Below the pieces are notes generated by a model. That model saw only the letters and a list, made by a program, of their open reading frames with translations, was not told the origin of the DNA and ran no database searches. From positions 426,291-490,290 of the forward strand of contig RZUM01000005.1 in assembly GCA_004193205.1 (NCBI GenBank): DNA of 64,000 bases, read 5' to 3'. Below are positions 17,660 through 26,227 of the stretch, in pieces. Both the position numbers and the translations under genes were made by a program. Origin of the DNA: Gordonia sediminis (lineage in GTDB: Bacteria > Actinomycetota > Actinomycetes > Mycobacteriales > Mycobacteriaceae). Position 1 is the first letter of the stretch. Each line of letters opens with the position of its first letter.

Positions 17660-17763
17660 TGGAAGCGCTCCCAAATTGCTGGTCATGTGACGACCTGAGG
17701 GGTTGACACCCCGTTGTGATCTGCACCATAGTGTTAATTGCGGCGAGAGTGGAAGCGCTCTCA
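17660..17763 (+). promoter_or_regulatory. ceb promoter with two CebR-type operators
   Basis: Two near-identical 14-bp palindromes, TGGAAGCGCTCCCA (17660-17673) and TGGAAGCGCTCTCA (17750-17763), lie 90 bp apart. They are one and two changes from TGGGAGCGCTCCCA, the Streptomyces CebR site. Between them is a sigma-A-like promoter: TTGACA at 17703-17708, an 18-bp spacer and CATAGT at 17727-17732. The second operator falls just after the predicted start of transcription. A LacI regulator is encoded at 22413-23441, so cellobiose-relieved repression is likely, possibly with looping between the two sites. Confidence 0.8.
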
Positions 17764-17821
17764 CACCGCGGCAACGGAGCCGCCGGGACCGCCCCCAATC
17801 ATCCCGAGGAGAGGCAGACAC

Positions 17822-19114
17822 GTGCAGAGAAAAACCAACCCCTTGCGTAGGGCGGTGGCGCTGGGCGCCGCCGCCGGCTTTGTCGCCGCACTCGTGGCCG
17901 GGTGTGGCGGCGGCGGAGGCGACGCGGCGCAGACCGCGCTCGGGAAGAACGACACACTGACCATCACCACGTTCGGCGACTTCGGGTACACCGACGCGAT
18001 CGCCGAGTGGAACGCGAACCCGTCGAGTCCCTTCAAGGTGAAGGAGACCAAGATCGCGCAGTGGGACACCTGGAAGCAGACGCTGACCTCCAACATGCAG
18101 GCCGGAACCGGACTCACCGATGTCGTCGCGATCGAGGGGGACGCGATGCCGCAGTTCCTGACCGCCGGTGCCTCCGAGCAGTTCGCCGATCTCACCGACC
18201 ATTCGCTCGACAACCGTTGGGTGGATTACAAGTACGTCGCGGGGCAGACTCCCGACGGGAAGCAGATCGGCTATCCGACCGACGCGGGCCCCGAGGCGAT
18301 CTGCTATCGCGCAGACCTGTTCAAGCAGGCCGGGCTTCCCGCCGATCGGGCAGAGGTCGCGAAGATGTTCGAATCATGGGACAGTTATTTCGCCACCGGC
18401 CAGCAATTCGTCAAGAAGGTGCCGGCGACCAAGTGGTATGACTCCAGCGGGTCGATCGCACAGGCGATGCTCAATCAGGTCGAGTTCCCCTTCCAGACAA
18501 GCGACAACACGGTCGATGTCGAGAACGCCGATCTCAAGCACGTGTTCGACACGGTGTCGGAGCACTCACCGGCGCTGTCGACGCGTGCGGTGCAGTGGAG
18601 CGATGACTGGACCGCGAACTTCACGAACAACGGTTTCGCGACCATGCCATGCCCGGGCTGGATGTTCGCCTACATCAAGGAATCCGCGCCGTCGGTGCAG
18701 GGCTGGGACATCGCCAACGTCTTCCCCGGGGGCGGCGGCAACTGGGGCGGGTCATTCCTCGCCGTGCCCATGCAGTCGCAACACCAAAAGGAGGCAAAGG
18801 AATTCGCCAACTGGATCACCGACACCCAGCAGCAGATCAGTGCCTTCGACAGTGCCGGCGCCTACCCCGCGAATCTCGCTGCCGAACAGGAGTTGAGCAA
18901 GGTCAACACGCTCGACCCCTACTTCGCCAACGCCCCGACCGCGCAAATCCTCGCCGACCGCGCGCAGGCCGTGCCCGCCGGTGTGCCCTACAAGGGAGAC
19001 AAGTACTCCGACATTCTCGGGCTCTTCCAGACCGCGATCCAACGCGTCGACGAGGGGCAGTCCCCGGAGGCGTCCTGGCAGACATTCACCCAGGCCGTTC
19101 AGAAGATGGACTGA
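17822..19114 (+). CDS. cebE: Cellobiose/cello-oligosaccharide-binding lipoprotein of an ABC transporter
   Basis: A 430-aa family-1 sugar-binding protein. It has a basic start, a hydrophobic stretch and the lipobox ALVAGCGGGGG, so it should be anchored outside the membrane. The mature part has the usual binding-protein patterns LTITTFGDFGYTDAIAEWN, LTDVVAIEGDAMPQFL, KQIGYPTDAGPEAICYRADLF and NWGGSFLAVP. GTG 17822 follows GAGGAG at 17808-17813. Ligand is inferred from the operon, which has two permeases, a GH1 beta-glucosidase, a LacI regulator and CebR-type operators. Another beta-glucoside remains possible. Confidence 0.87.
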   Translation: MQRKTNPLRRAVALGAAAGFVAALVAGCGGGGGDAAQTALGKNDTLTITTFGDFGYTDAIAEWNANPSSPFKVKETKIAQWDTWKQTLTSNMQAGTGLTDVVAIEGDAMPQFLTAGASEQFADLTDHSLDNRWVDYKYVAGQTPDGKQIGYPTDAGPEAICYRADLFKQAGLPADRAEVAKMFESWDSYFATGQQFVKKVPATKWYDSSGSIAQAMLNQVEFPFQTSDNTVDVENADLKHVFDTVSEHSPALSTRAVQWSDDWTANFTNNGFATMPCPGWMFAYIKESAPSVQGWDIANVFPGGGGNWGGSFLAVPMQSQHQKEAKEFANWITDTQQQISAFDSAGAYPANLAAEQELSKVNTLDPYFANAPTAQILADRAQAVPAGVPYKGDKYSDILGLFQTAIQRVDEGQSPEASWQTFTQAVQKMD

Positions 19115-19118
19115 CGAC

Positions 19119-20141
19119 ATGACTTTGATCCCCAGCGAAACCCGGCGTCCTGCCGGGGACGCGAAGAGGCCGGAGACCTCGGTCCCGGCTTCTTCGGGAC
19201 ACGGCGCCGCCCCGCCGAAACGCTCTCTGCGGCAGCGTATGTCCTTCCTCGACCGTACGGTGTCGCCGTATCTCTACGTGCTGCCGTTCTTCCTCGTCTT
19301 CGCCGTGATCGGGCTGTATCCCATGCTGTACACGGGGTACCTCTCGTTCTTCTCCTGGCCGCGTTTCGGCGCGACCCACGGCGACGCGGTGGGCTTTGAG
19401 AACTATCGATATGTATTGAGTGACCCGGTGTTTCACAAGGCATTCGTGAACACCATCGGTATCTTCCTGCTCTCCTCGGTGCCGCAGATCATCATCGCCA
19501 CCATCGTCGCCGCGCTGCTCGACTCCGGTCTGCGAGGCCGCTCCTGGTGGCGGATGAGCGTACTCATCCCGTTCGTGGTCGCGCCCGCGGCTGCCGCGCT
19601 CATCTTCGGGTCCCTCTTCGCGGACAAGTCCGGGTTGATCAACGACGTGCTGCAAGGCATCGGGTTGTCGCCGGTCGACTGGCATTCCGATCGGCTCGCG
19701 AGCTGGACAGCGATCGCCACGATGATCAACTGGCGATGGACCGGATACAACGCGCTCATCCTGCTCGCCGCGATGCAGGCGATCCCGCGCGACCTGTACG
19801 AGGCCTCCGCGATCGACGGGGCGAACAGTGTCCGGCGATTCCTGCACGTGACCCTGCCGTCGATCCGCACGACGATGGTGTTCGTCATCGTGACCTCGAC
19901 GATCGGTGGGCTGCAGATCTTCACCGAACCACGGCTTTTCGACACCAATCTGCAGCATCAAGGTGGTGCGAACTACGAGTACCAGACGCTCGCGATGTAT
20001 GTGTTCAACACCGCGAACAGCGCCACCGACCCGTATCCCCGCGCGGCGTCGGCGGCGTGGTTGTTGTTCCTCATCATCGTCGCCTTCGCCCTGGTGAACT
20101 TCTTCGTCACCCGAGCCGTCCAGAAGAGGTCCTCGTCATGA
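19119..20141 (+). CDS. cebF: ABC sugar transporter permease (CebF-like)
   Basis: A 340-aa inner-membrane permease of the MalF type with about six predicted membrane segments, beginning with YLYVLPFFLVFAVIGLYPML. The ATPase-coupling EAA loop reads YEASAIDGANSVRRFLHVTL. The first 45 residues are a hydrophilic, Pro/Ser-rich cytoplasmic extension. It starts 4 bp after cebE and ends in an ATGA overlap with the second permease, so the pair is made together. Confidence 0.88.
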   Translation: MTLIPSETRRPAGDAKRPETSVPASSGHGAAPPKRSLRQRMSFLDRTVSPYLYVLPFFLVFAVIGLYPMLYTGYLSFFSWPRFGATHGDAVGFENYRYVLSDPVFHKAFVNTIGIFLLSSVPQIIIATIVAALLDSGLRGRSWWRMSVLIPFVVAPAAAALIFGSLFADKSGLINDVLQGIGLSPVDWHSDRLASWTAIATMINWRWTGYNALILLAAMQAIPRDLYEASAIDGANSVRRFLHVTLPSIRTTMVFVIVTSTIGGLQIFTEPRLFDTNLQHQGGANYEYQTLAMYVFNTANSATDPYPRAASAAWLLFLIIVAFALVNFFVTRAVQKRSSS

Positions 20142-20968
20142 ATCGTCGTCCCGGGTTTCTCGTATACGGACTGTTGGGCGCCTTCCTGCTGGGTTCGGTG
20201 TTCCCGTTGTACTGGTCGTTCGTCATCGGCTCGGTGACCTCGCAACGCGCCAACCAGACACCCCTGCCGATGTTTCCGGGGGGACACTTCCTCGACAACG
20301 CACGCCGGGTCTTCGACCGCATCGACTTCTGGTCGGCGCTGGGCAACTCGATCATCGTCTCGGGCGTGGCGGCCGTCTCGGTCGTGCTGTTCTCGACGCT
20401 CGCGGGATACTCGTTCGCCAAGTTGAGCTTCCGTGGCAGCAACGCCCTGATGGTGTTCGTGGTGCTGACGATGGCGATCCCGCCGCAGCTCGCGTTGATC
20501 CCGCTGCTCAAGGAGTTCAGCAATCTGGGCTTGACCGGAACACGTTTCGCGGTGGCACTCCCGTGGCTGGTGACCGCGTTCGGCGTGTTCTTCATGCGGC
20601 AATACCTGGTCAATGCCATCCCGGACGAACTCATCGACGCCGCCCGCGTCGACGGGTGCTCCATGCTTCGCACCTTCTGGACGGTGGCCGTCCCCGCGGC
20701 CCGGCCGGCGATGGCGATCCTCGGCCTGTTCACCTTCATGCAGGCGTGGACGGACTTCATGTGGCCGCTACTCGTACTCCAGGGCTCCAATGTCCAGACC
20801 CTGCAGACCGCGCTGGACCAACTCAAGATCGCCCCCGGCCAAGGGATCAGCGACATGGCGCTTCTACAGGCCGGCACCATCCTCGCGACGGTGCCACTCC
20901 TCCTCCTGTTCATCGCGACCGGACGCCACCTGGTGACCGGCATCATGCAAGGAGCCGTAAAAGGATGA
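20138..20968 (+). CDS. cebG: ABC sugar transporter permease (CebG-like)
   Basis: A 276-aa MalG-type permease with an N-terminal segment LLGAFLLGSVFPLYWSFVIG and five further hydrophobic segments. The EAA loop is DELIDAARVDGCSMLRTFW followed by VAVPAARPA. The start ATG overlaps the cebF stop, and its own stop overlaps the GH1 start (ATGA both times). With CebF it should form the channel for the CebE-bound sugar. Confidence 0.88.
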   Translation: MNRRPGFLVYGLLGAFLLGSVFPLYWSFVIGSVTSQRANQTPLPMFPGGHFLDNARRVFDRIDFWSALGNSIIVSGVAAVSVVLFSTLAGYSFAKLSFRGSNALMVFVVLTMAIPPQLALIPLLKEFSNLGLTGTRFAVALPWLVTAFGVFFMRQYLVNAIPDELIDAARVDGCSMLRTFWTVAVPAARPAMAILGLFTFMQAWTDFMWPLLVLQGSNVQTLQTALDQLKIAPGQGISDMALLQAGTILATVPLLLLFIATGRHLVTGIMQGAVKG

Positions 20969-22416
20969 CCTCCGCACTCCACTTCCCCGACGGATTCCTC
21001 TGGGGCGCGGCCACCGCGTCGTACCAGATCGAGGGCTCCCACGACATCGACGGTCGCTCACCATCGATCTGGGACACCTTCACACGGGTGCCCGGCGCAA
21101 TCGTCAACGGCGACAACGGCGACGTCGCCTGCGACCACTACCGCAAGATGCCCGCCGACGTCGCATTGATCAAGGAACTCAACCACAACGCATACCGATT
21201 CTCGGTCGCATGGCCGCGCGTTCGTCCCGACGGCGGTGCCGAGAACCAGAAGGGCATCGACTTTTACGCCCGTCTCGCGGACGAACTGCTCGACGCGGGG
21301 ATCACTCCGTGGATCACGCTGTACCACTGGGATCTACCGCAGGTCCTCGAGGACGCCGGCGGATGGACCAACCGGGATACGGCATACCGATTCGTCGACT
21401 ATGCGCTCAGCGTGTACGACTCGCTCGCCGACCGTGTGGACCACTGGACGACACTCAACGAACCGTGGTGTTCGGCGTTCCTGGGGTACACCAGCGGGCA
21501 GCACGCCCCGGGCCGCCAGGAGGGTGTCGCGGGATTGGTAGCGGCCCATCACCTTCTGCTCGGTCACGGCCTCGCCGTCGACGAGTTACGCCGGCGCGGA
21601 GCGACACCGGAGAAGGGCAAGCAGGTGGGTATCACTCTGAACCTGACCGTCGCGGAACCGTTCGATCCGACCGACCGCGACGATGTCGATGCGGCCCGAC
21701 GACTCGACGGGTTCTTCAACAGGGTCTTCCTCGATCCGCTCTTCACCGGCCGCTATCCCGAGGACGTCGTGGCCGACACCGCAGGTCTGACCTTCGCGGG
21801 CGGGCAGTGGCAGGACTGGGTGCGTGACGGCGACCTCCACGTCATCGCGCAACCGATCGATGCGCTCGGCGTGAACTTCTACCACGGAGATGGTGCGTCG
21901 ACCGACGTTCGCACCGACCTCCTGGGCGACGACGTCCTGCTTCCGCCACGACCCCTCGCGCCCGCGCAGCCGGATGGACGCAAGATCACCTTCCCGCGCC
22001 GTGGATACCCGGTCACCGACATGGGTTGGGAGGTCACGCCTTCCGCGCTGACCGATCTGCTCGTCCGGTTGCGCGACGATTACCCGGTGCCCACGATCTA
22101 CATCACCGAGAACGGCGCGGCCTACCACGACGTGGTCTCGCGCGACGGCGCCGTGCACGACAGTGCCCGCACCGGCTACCTCGATCTGCACCTGCGGGCG
22201 CTGCACGATGCGATCGCACAGGGCGTCGATGTCGGTGGCTATTTCGTGTGGTCGCTGATGGACAACTTCGAGTGGGGCTACGGCTATACACAGCGATTCG
22301 GCATCGTCCACGTCGACTACGCCACCCAGACACGCACTCCCAAGGACAGCGCGCTCTGGTATGCCGGCGTTGCCGCGGCGAACGGTCTACCGGCGATCGG
22401 GGGTGATGACTCATGA
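20965..22416 (+). CDS. bglC: Glycoside hydrolase family 1 beta-glucosidase
   Basis: A 483-aa cytoplasmic GH1 enzyme. It begins with FPDGFLWGAATASYQIEGS. The acid/base Glu is in TLNEPWCSAF, the nucleophile Glu in IYITENGAAYHD, and the late substrate-binding motif is WSLMDNFEWGYGYTQRFG. There is no signal peptide, so it hydrolyses imported cellobiose or related beta-glucosides to glucose. It overlaps cebG and cebR by 4 bp each. All catalytic motifs are intact. Confidence 0.94.
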   Translation: MTSALHFPDGFLWGAATASYQIEGSHDIDGRSPSIWDTFTRVPGAIVNGDNGDVACDHYRKMPADVALIKELNHNAYRFSVAWPRVRPDGGAENQKGIDFYARLADELLDAGITPWITLYHWDLPQVLEDAGGWTNRDTAYRFVDYALSVYDSLADRVDHWTTLNEPWCSAFLGYTSGQHAPGRQEGVAGLVAAHHLLLGHGLAVDELRRRGATPEKGKQVGITLNLTVAEPFDPTDRDDVDAARRLDGFFNRVFLDPLFTGRYPEDVVADTAGLTFAGGQWQDWVRDGDLHVIAQPIDALGVNFYHGDGASTDVRTDLLGDDVLLPPRPLAPAQPDGRKITFPRRGYPVTDMGWEVTPSALTDLLVRLRDDYPVPTIYITENGAAYHDVVSRDGAVHDSARTGYLDLHLRALHDAIAQGVDVGGYFVWSLMDNFEWGYGYTQRFGIVHVDYATQTRTPKDSALWYAGVAAANGLPAIGGDDS

Positions 22417-23441
22417 CCGGCTCGGATTCCGGCGACACCTCACCGACACTCGACGCGGTCGCCCGGTTGGCCGGTGTCAGTCGCGCGACGGCTTCGCGCG
22501 CGGTCAACGGCGGCAGCCGCGTCAGCCCACGCGCGCAGAAGGCCGTCGACGAGGCGGTCCACCGGCTCGGCTACACGCCCAATCAGGCTGCGCGATCGCT
22601 GGTCACGCGCAGGACACAATCGATCGCACTGGTGGTACCCGAACCCGACGAGCGTGTCTTCTCCGACCCGTTCTTCGCGCGCACGGTGCACATCGTCACC
22701 CGCGAGCTGTCCGACCACGACTATCAGGTCGTGCTGCTCCTCGCCGGAAGTGGTGACGACCAGGAATCGCGGATGCTGCGTTTCCTGCGCAACCGGCAGG
22801 TCGACGGCGCCATCGTGGTGTCGCACCATCGAGGCGACAGTCTGCCCGACCATCTCGCCACCCTGGGCCTGCCGAGCGCGTTCATCGGTCGACCCTGGTG
22901 TAACACCGACCGGCTGTCCTGGGTCGACACCGACAACATCTCGGGTGGCCTCAAAGCCGCACAAGTCCTCCTCGATCGCGGCTGTCAAAGGATTGCCACC
23001 ATCGCCGGGCCCGAGGACATGACGGTCGGCGTCGACCGCCTGTTGGGGTGGAAACAGGCGATGCAGTCGGAGGGCCGAGCCACCGACGCGGTGGCCTACG
23101 GCGACTTCACCGAGGAAGGTGGTGCCCTTGCCTGCCGGCAGTTGCTGGACAAGCACCCCGATCTGGACGGAATCGTGATCGCCTCCGACCTGATGGCGGT
23201 CGGCGCCCTGCGCGTATTGGCTGCGGCGGGGCGTCGAGTTCCCGACGACGTCGCGATCACCGGCGCCGACGACCTCGGCGTCGCCGAACGCACCGACCCG
23301 CCCCTCACCACCTTGCGCAGTCCGCTGTCGGACATGGCAGCCGAAGCCGTCGCCCTGCTGCTCGGTCAGCTCGACGCCGGATCGACAGCGCCCCGCCGAG
23401 TTGTCTTCGCCCCCGACCTCGTTCGCCGTGCGTCCGCCTGA
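22413..23441 (+). CDS. cebR: LacI-family repressor, CebR-like
   Basis: A 342-aa LacI/GalR regulator. The helix-turn-helix and hinge (TLDAVARLAGVSRATASRAV, then GYTPNQAARSLVTRRT) precede a periplasmic-binding-like effector domain with ALVVPEPDERVFSDPFFAR and ending TTLRSPLSDMAAEAVALLLG. It is encoded inside the operon it probably controls, between bglC and the ATPase gene. The two TGGAAGCGCTCYCA operators upstream of cebE are its likely targets. The inducer is presumably cellobiose, inferred from Streptomyces CebR. Confidence 0.88.
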   Translation: MTGSDSGDTSPTLDAVARLAGVSRATASRAVNGGSRVSPRAQKAVDEAVHRLGYTPNQAARSLVTRRTQSIALVVPEPDERVFSDPFFARTVHIVTRELSDHDYQVVLLLAGSGDDQESRMLRFLRNRQVDGAIVVSHHRGDSLPDHLATLGLPSAFIGRPWCNTDRLSWVDTDNISGGLKAAQVLLDRGCQRIATIAGPEDMTVGVDRLLGWKQAMQSEGRATDAVAYGDFTEEGGALACRQLLDKHPDLDGIVIASDLMAVGALRVLAAAGRRVPDDVAITGADDLGVAERTDPPLTTLRSPLSDMAAEAVALLLGQLDAGSTAPRRVVFAPDLVRRASA

Positions 23442-23473
23442 GCCCGCCGGCATCAAACCCTTTGGAGAAACCA

Positions 23474-24538
23474 ATGGCCACTGTGACCTTCCAACAAGTC
23501 CGCCGCAGCTACCCCGGTTCTGATCGACCCGCGGTCGCCGGCCTCGACCTGGAGATCGCCGACGGCGAACTCCTCGTCCTCGTCGGGCCTTCCGGCTGCG
23601 GCAAGTCGACCACCCTGCGGATGCTCGCGGGTCTGGAGCGCAACGACGACGGGCGCATCCTCATCGGCGATCACGATGTCACCAAGACACCACCCAAGGA
23701 CCGTGACATCGCGATGGTCTTCCAGAACTACGCTCTGTATCCGCACATGACGGTCGCCGACAACATGGCCTTCGCCCTCAAGTTGGCCGGAGTGAGCAAG
23801 GAGGAGAGGCGCGACCGGGTGGCCCGCGCCGCCGAGATGCTCGATCTCACCGCGTATCTCGACCGGAAACCGAAGGCGCTCTCGGGTGGTCAACGCCAGC
23901 GCGTCGCCATGGGACGGGCGATCGTGCGCTCCCCTCAGGTGTTCTGCATGGACGAGCCGCTGTCCAACCTCGACGCGAAGATGCGAGTACGTACGCGCAC
24001 CGACATCGCCGCATTGCAGGCCGAGTTGGGTGTGACCACGGTCTACGTCACCCATGACCAGGTGGAGGCGATGACGCTCGGCGCCCGCGTCGCGGTGATG
24101 CGCGACGGTGTGCTCCAACAGGTCGACAGCCCGCTCGCGCTCTACGACAGGCCCGCCAACGAGTTCGTGGCGGGCTTCATCGGGTCCCCGCAGATGACCT
24201 TCCTCCCGGCGGTCGCCGCCGAGGGCGGCGTCCGGATCGGTGGACACGTCATGGCGGTGCGGACGACGGCCCGCGGCCCGGTCACGGTCGGTGTCCGCCC
24301 CGAGGACTGGCAGATCACCGACGAACCCGATGGGCTCGCCGTGAGGGTGACGCTGGTCGAGAAGCTCGGATCCGACAGCTACGTTCACGGTCTGGCGGAG
24401 GTGGACGGCACCCCTCGGTCCGTCGTCGTGCGCGGACCGGCGCGGGGGACCACCGCCAAGGGCGATCACCTACGCCTGGAGCCCGATCCCGCGCGGGTGC
24501 ACCTGTTCGACGCTGCGACCGGCGTGCGGATCGACTGA
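23474..24538 (+). CDS. msiK: ABC transporter ATPase for sugars (MsiK/UgpC type)
   Basis: A 354-aa ATPase of the MalK group. It has Walker A VGPSGCGKST, Q-loop MVFQNYALYPHMTVADNM, signature LSGGQRQRVAMGRAIVR, Walker B FCMDEPLSNLD and switch His in YVTHDQVEAM. A C-terminal TOBE-type regulatory domain follows from about residue 235. MsiK-type ATPases serve several sugar importers, and this one sits in the ceb operon, 32 bp after cebR. ATG 23474 has TTTGGAG upstream; the longer frame above it is the cebR region in another frame. Confidence 0.9.
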   Translation: MATVTFQQVRRSYPGSDRPAVAGLDLEIADGELLVLVGPSGCGKSTTLRMLAGLERNDDGRILIGDHDVTKTPPKDRDIAMVFQNYALYPHMTVADNMAFALKLAGVSKEERRDRVARAAEMLDLTAYLDRKPKALSGGQRQRVAMGRAIVRSPQVFCMDEPLSNLDAKMRVRTRTDIAALQAELGVTTVYVTHDQVEAMTLGARVAVMRDGVLQQVDSPLALYDRPANEFVAGFIGSPQMTFLPAVAAEGGVRIGGHVMAVRTTARGPVTVGVRPEDWQITDEPDGLAVRVTLVEKLGSDSYVHGLAEVDGTPRSVVVRGPARGTTAKGDHLRLEPDPARVHLFDAATGVRID

Positions 24539-24667
24539 CGCGCCCCGGTCAGCACGCGGGGGCGCGCGTGATCCAGAGGTGCGCAGTCCGGCGGTGATCC
24601 GATGCACAGCGGCCTGACGGGGCGCCGACAGCCCCGGTCACGTTATGCTGGGCCTCCAGAAAGTCTC

Positions 24668-24742
24668 GCGGTGATGGATCTCGCCGGGGCGAACGTCACC
24701 GACGTGGTCGCCCGAACCGCCGACATCGGCTGATAGTTCCTG
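24668..24742 (+). promoter_or_regulatory. Fluoride riboswitch (crcB motif)
   Basis: The leader of the fluoride-channel genes carries the conserved segments of the crcB RNA in order: GGTGATGGATCTCGCC at 24670-24685, AACCGCC at 24715-24721, and GGCTGATAGTTCCTG at 24728-24742. The consensus as I recall it is GATGG..TCGCC, AACCGC, CTGATG.YTCCTAC. It lies 37 bp before the first fluC ATG, close enough to mask translation. Fluoride binding should switch on expression. Confidence 0.82.
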
Positions 24743-24778
24743 TTCCTGGCTCAGATGACCGCAGGATGGGATTGAGGC

Positions 24779-25282
24779 ATGGCCGCTGACCGATTCTCCG
24801 AACGGGTATCGCCGGATGACGAGCGCCGTGAGCCCCCGGTCGATCCGGACACCCCGCCGCTCCCTCTGCATCTGCGGCCCATGGCGCTGGTGTGGGTGTT
24901 CGTCGGCGGCATGGTCGGTACCGGGCTGCGGTACGGGCTTGAGGAGCTCTGGCCGACGCCGGACGGCACCTGGCCGTGGGCGACCTTCGCAGTCAACCTC
25001 ACCGGCGCTTTCCTCCTCGGCGCGTTGCTGGAATCCCTCGCGCTCGCCGGTGCAGACGACGGCTGGCGGCAGCGGATACGCCTGCTGGCCGGCACCGGCA
25101 TGTGTGGGGCCTTCACCACCTACAGCACCTTCGCGCTCGAGGTGTCACTCCTCGGTCGCGACGACGCGATCGGGCTCGGGATCGCGTACGCACTGGTGAC
25201 CGTCGTCGGAGGTCTGATCGCCGCATGGTCGGGGATCGCCGTGGCCGGCCGCGCGTTGCGGCGAGTGGGTGAGGTCGCGTGA
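24779..25282 (+). CDS. crcB: Fluoride channel subunit FluC/CrcB (first of a tandem pair)
   Basis: A 167-aa membrane protein with a hydrophilic N-terminal extension of about 35 residues and four hydrophobic segments. FluC motifs are present: GGMVGTGLRYGLEEL, WATFAVNLTGAFLLGALLE with the pore-lining Asn, and GTGMCGAFTTYSTFALE. It exports fluoride. Two different small subunits encoded together suggest a heterodimeric channel with antiparallel halves. It sits directly behind a fluoride riboswitch, and its stop overlaps the GTG of the second subunit. Confidence 0.92.
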   Translation: MAADRFSERVSPDDERREPPVDPDTPPLPLHLRPMALVWVFVGGMVGTGLRYGLEELWPTPDGTWPWATFAVNLTGAFLLGALLESLALAGADDGWRQRIRLLAGTGMCGAFTTYSTFALEVSLLGRDDAIGLGIAYALVTVVGGLIAAWSGIAVAGRALRRVGEVA

Positions 25283-25647
25283 CGGTCCTGATGATGATGC
25301 TGGCCGGCGCGCTCGGTGCGGTGGCACGTTTCGTCGTCGACGGTGCCGTCAAGCGTCGGTGGTCGACGACCTTCCCGTGGGCGACGTTCGTCATCAACGT
25401 GACGGGTTCGTTCCTGCTCGGCGTGCTCACCGGCGCTGTCCTGTTCCACACGTCGCCGAGTGCTCTGACGACGATCGCGGGCACGGGATTCTGCGGGGGG
25501 TACACGACGTTCTCCACCGCGAGTTTCGAGACCGTGCGGCTGGCCGAGGGACGACAAACCGTCGTCGCCCTGAGCTACGCGGTCGCATCCCTGCTCTGTA
25601 GTGTCGCCGGCGCGGCGGCGGGGCTGGTCGTGGCGTGGGCGGCCTGA
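25279..25647 (+). CDS. crcB: Fluoride channel subunit FluC/CrcB (second of a tandem pair)
   Basis: A 122-aa protein of standard FluC length with LAGALGAVARFVVDG, WATFVINVTGSFLLGVLTGA and GTGFCGGYTTFSTASFE, and four hydrophobic segments. The GTG at 25279 overlaps the end of the first subunit by 4 bp. It lacks the long N-terminus of its partner, so the two probably take different orientations or roles in one channel. Confidence 0.92.
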   Translation: MTVLMMMLAGALGAVARFVVDGAVKRRWSTTFPWATFVINVTGSFLLGVLTGAVLFHTSPSALTTIAGTGFCGGYTTFSTASFETVRLAEGRQTVVALSYAVASLLCSVAGAAAGLVVAWAA

Positions 25648-25684
25648 CGACGGGCACAGTGGTAGTGGGACGAAAGGTGCTGGG

Positions 25685-26224
25685 ATGAGTGACGGGCCGA
25701 GGAGACAACCACCGATCTCGCAACCCGGGGGACCGCTGCGCCGTATGGTCCCCGGCCCACCGCAACGTGCCGAACCCACGACCTGCCTCGTCGTCGGCTG
25801 GGATCGGCGACCGGCCAGCACGGTCGCGTTGCGTTACGCCGTGGACCTCGCGCACCGGTTGACCGCGCACATCCACGTGGTGCACATCGTCGACCTCGAC
25901 GACATGCCGATCGACCCCGACGCACCCGACTGGGGTGAGCAGATGCTCGCCACGGTCACCGGTGAGGCCGCCGAGGCCCGCGCACTGCTGGACGGTCTCG
26001 CGGCATCGTGGACCTATCACGGCGGACGCGGCGACCCGGCCCACCTGCTCTCGCTGGTCGCCGACACCTACTCCGCGATCGCGGTGGTTATCGGCAGCCC
26101 GCGCGGGGGGCTGATGAGCTTCATCGACACCGTCATGGGGCAGTCGGTGTCGCACCGGCTCATCGGGGAACGCCACACGCCGCTACTGCTGGTGCCGGCG
26201 GACACCGCGGTCATCGCTCGCTGA
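25685..26224 (+). CDS. Universal stress protein family (UspA-like)
   Basis: A 179-aa protein with one Usp domain from about residue 40: CLVVGWDRRPASTVALRYAVDLA at the first strand and helix, HIHVVHIVDLDD, and a C-terminal nucleotide-site motif AVVIGSPRGGLMSFIDTVMG followed by SVSHRLIGERHTPLLLVP. The G-x-R-G-G..G spacing is a variant of the usual GSRG ATP-binding motif. ATG 25685 is preferred; a longer frame overlaps fluC. It converges with fadE23, with only 3 bp between the genes. Confidence 0.82.
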   Translation: MSDGPRRQPPISQPGGPLRRMVPGPPQRAEPTTCLVVGWDRRPASTVALRYAVDLAHRLTAHIHVVHIVDLDDMPIDPDAPDWGEQMLATVTGEAAEARALLDGLAASWTYHGGRGDPAHLLSLVADTYSAIAVVIGSPRGGLMSFIDTVMGQSVSHRLIGERHTPLLLVPADTAVIAR

Positions 26225-26227
26225 GTC

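Noticed and set aside
17291-17706. Three overlapping small open frames with repeated CARCLLDQRVG-like peptides
   Set aside because: They are generated by the 41-bp tandem repeat and the dispersed element; no start signals or coding character.
14983-24560. CRISPR array or phage island
   Set aside because: The only clustered repeats (17330-17606) are back-to-back units without spacers, and no cas, integrase or phage structural gene is visible.
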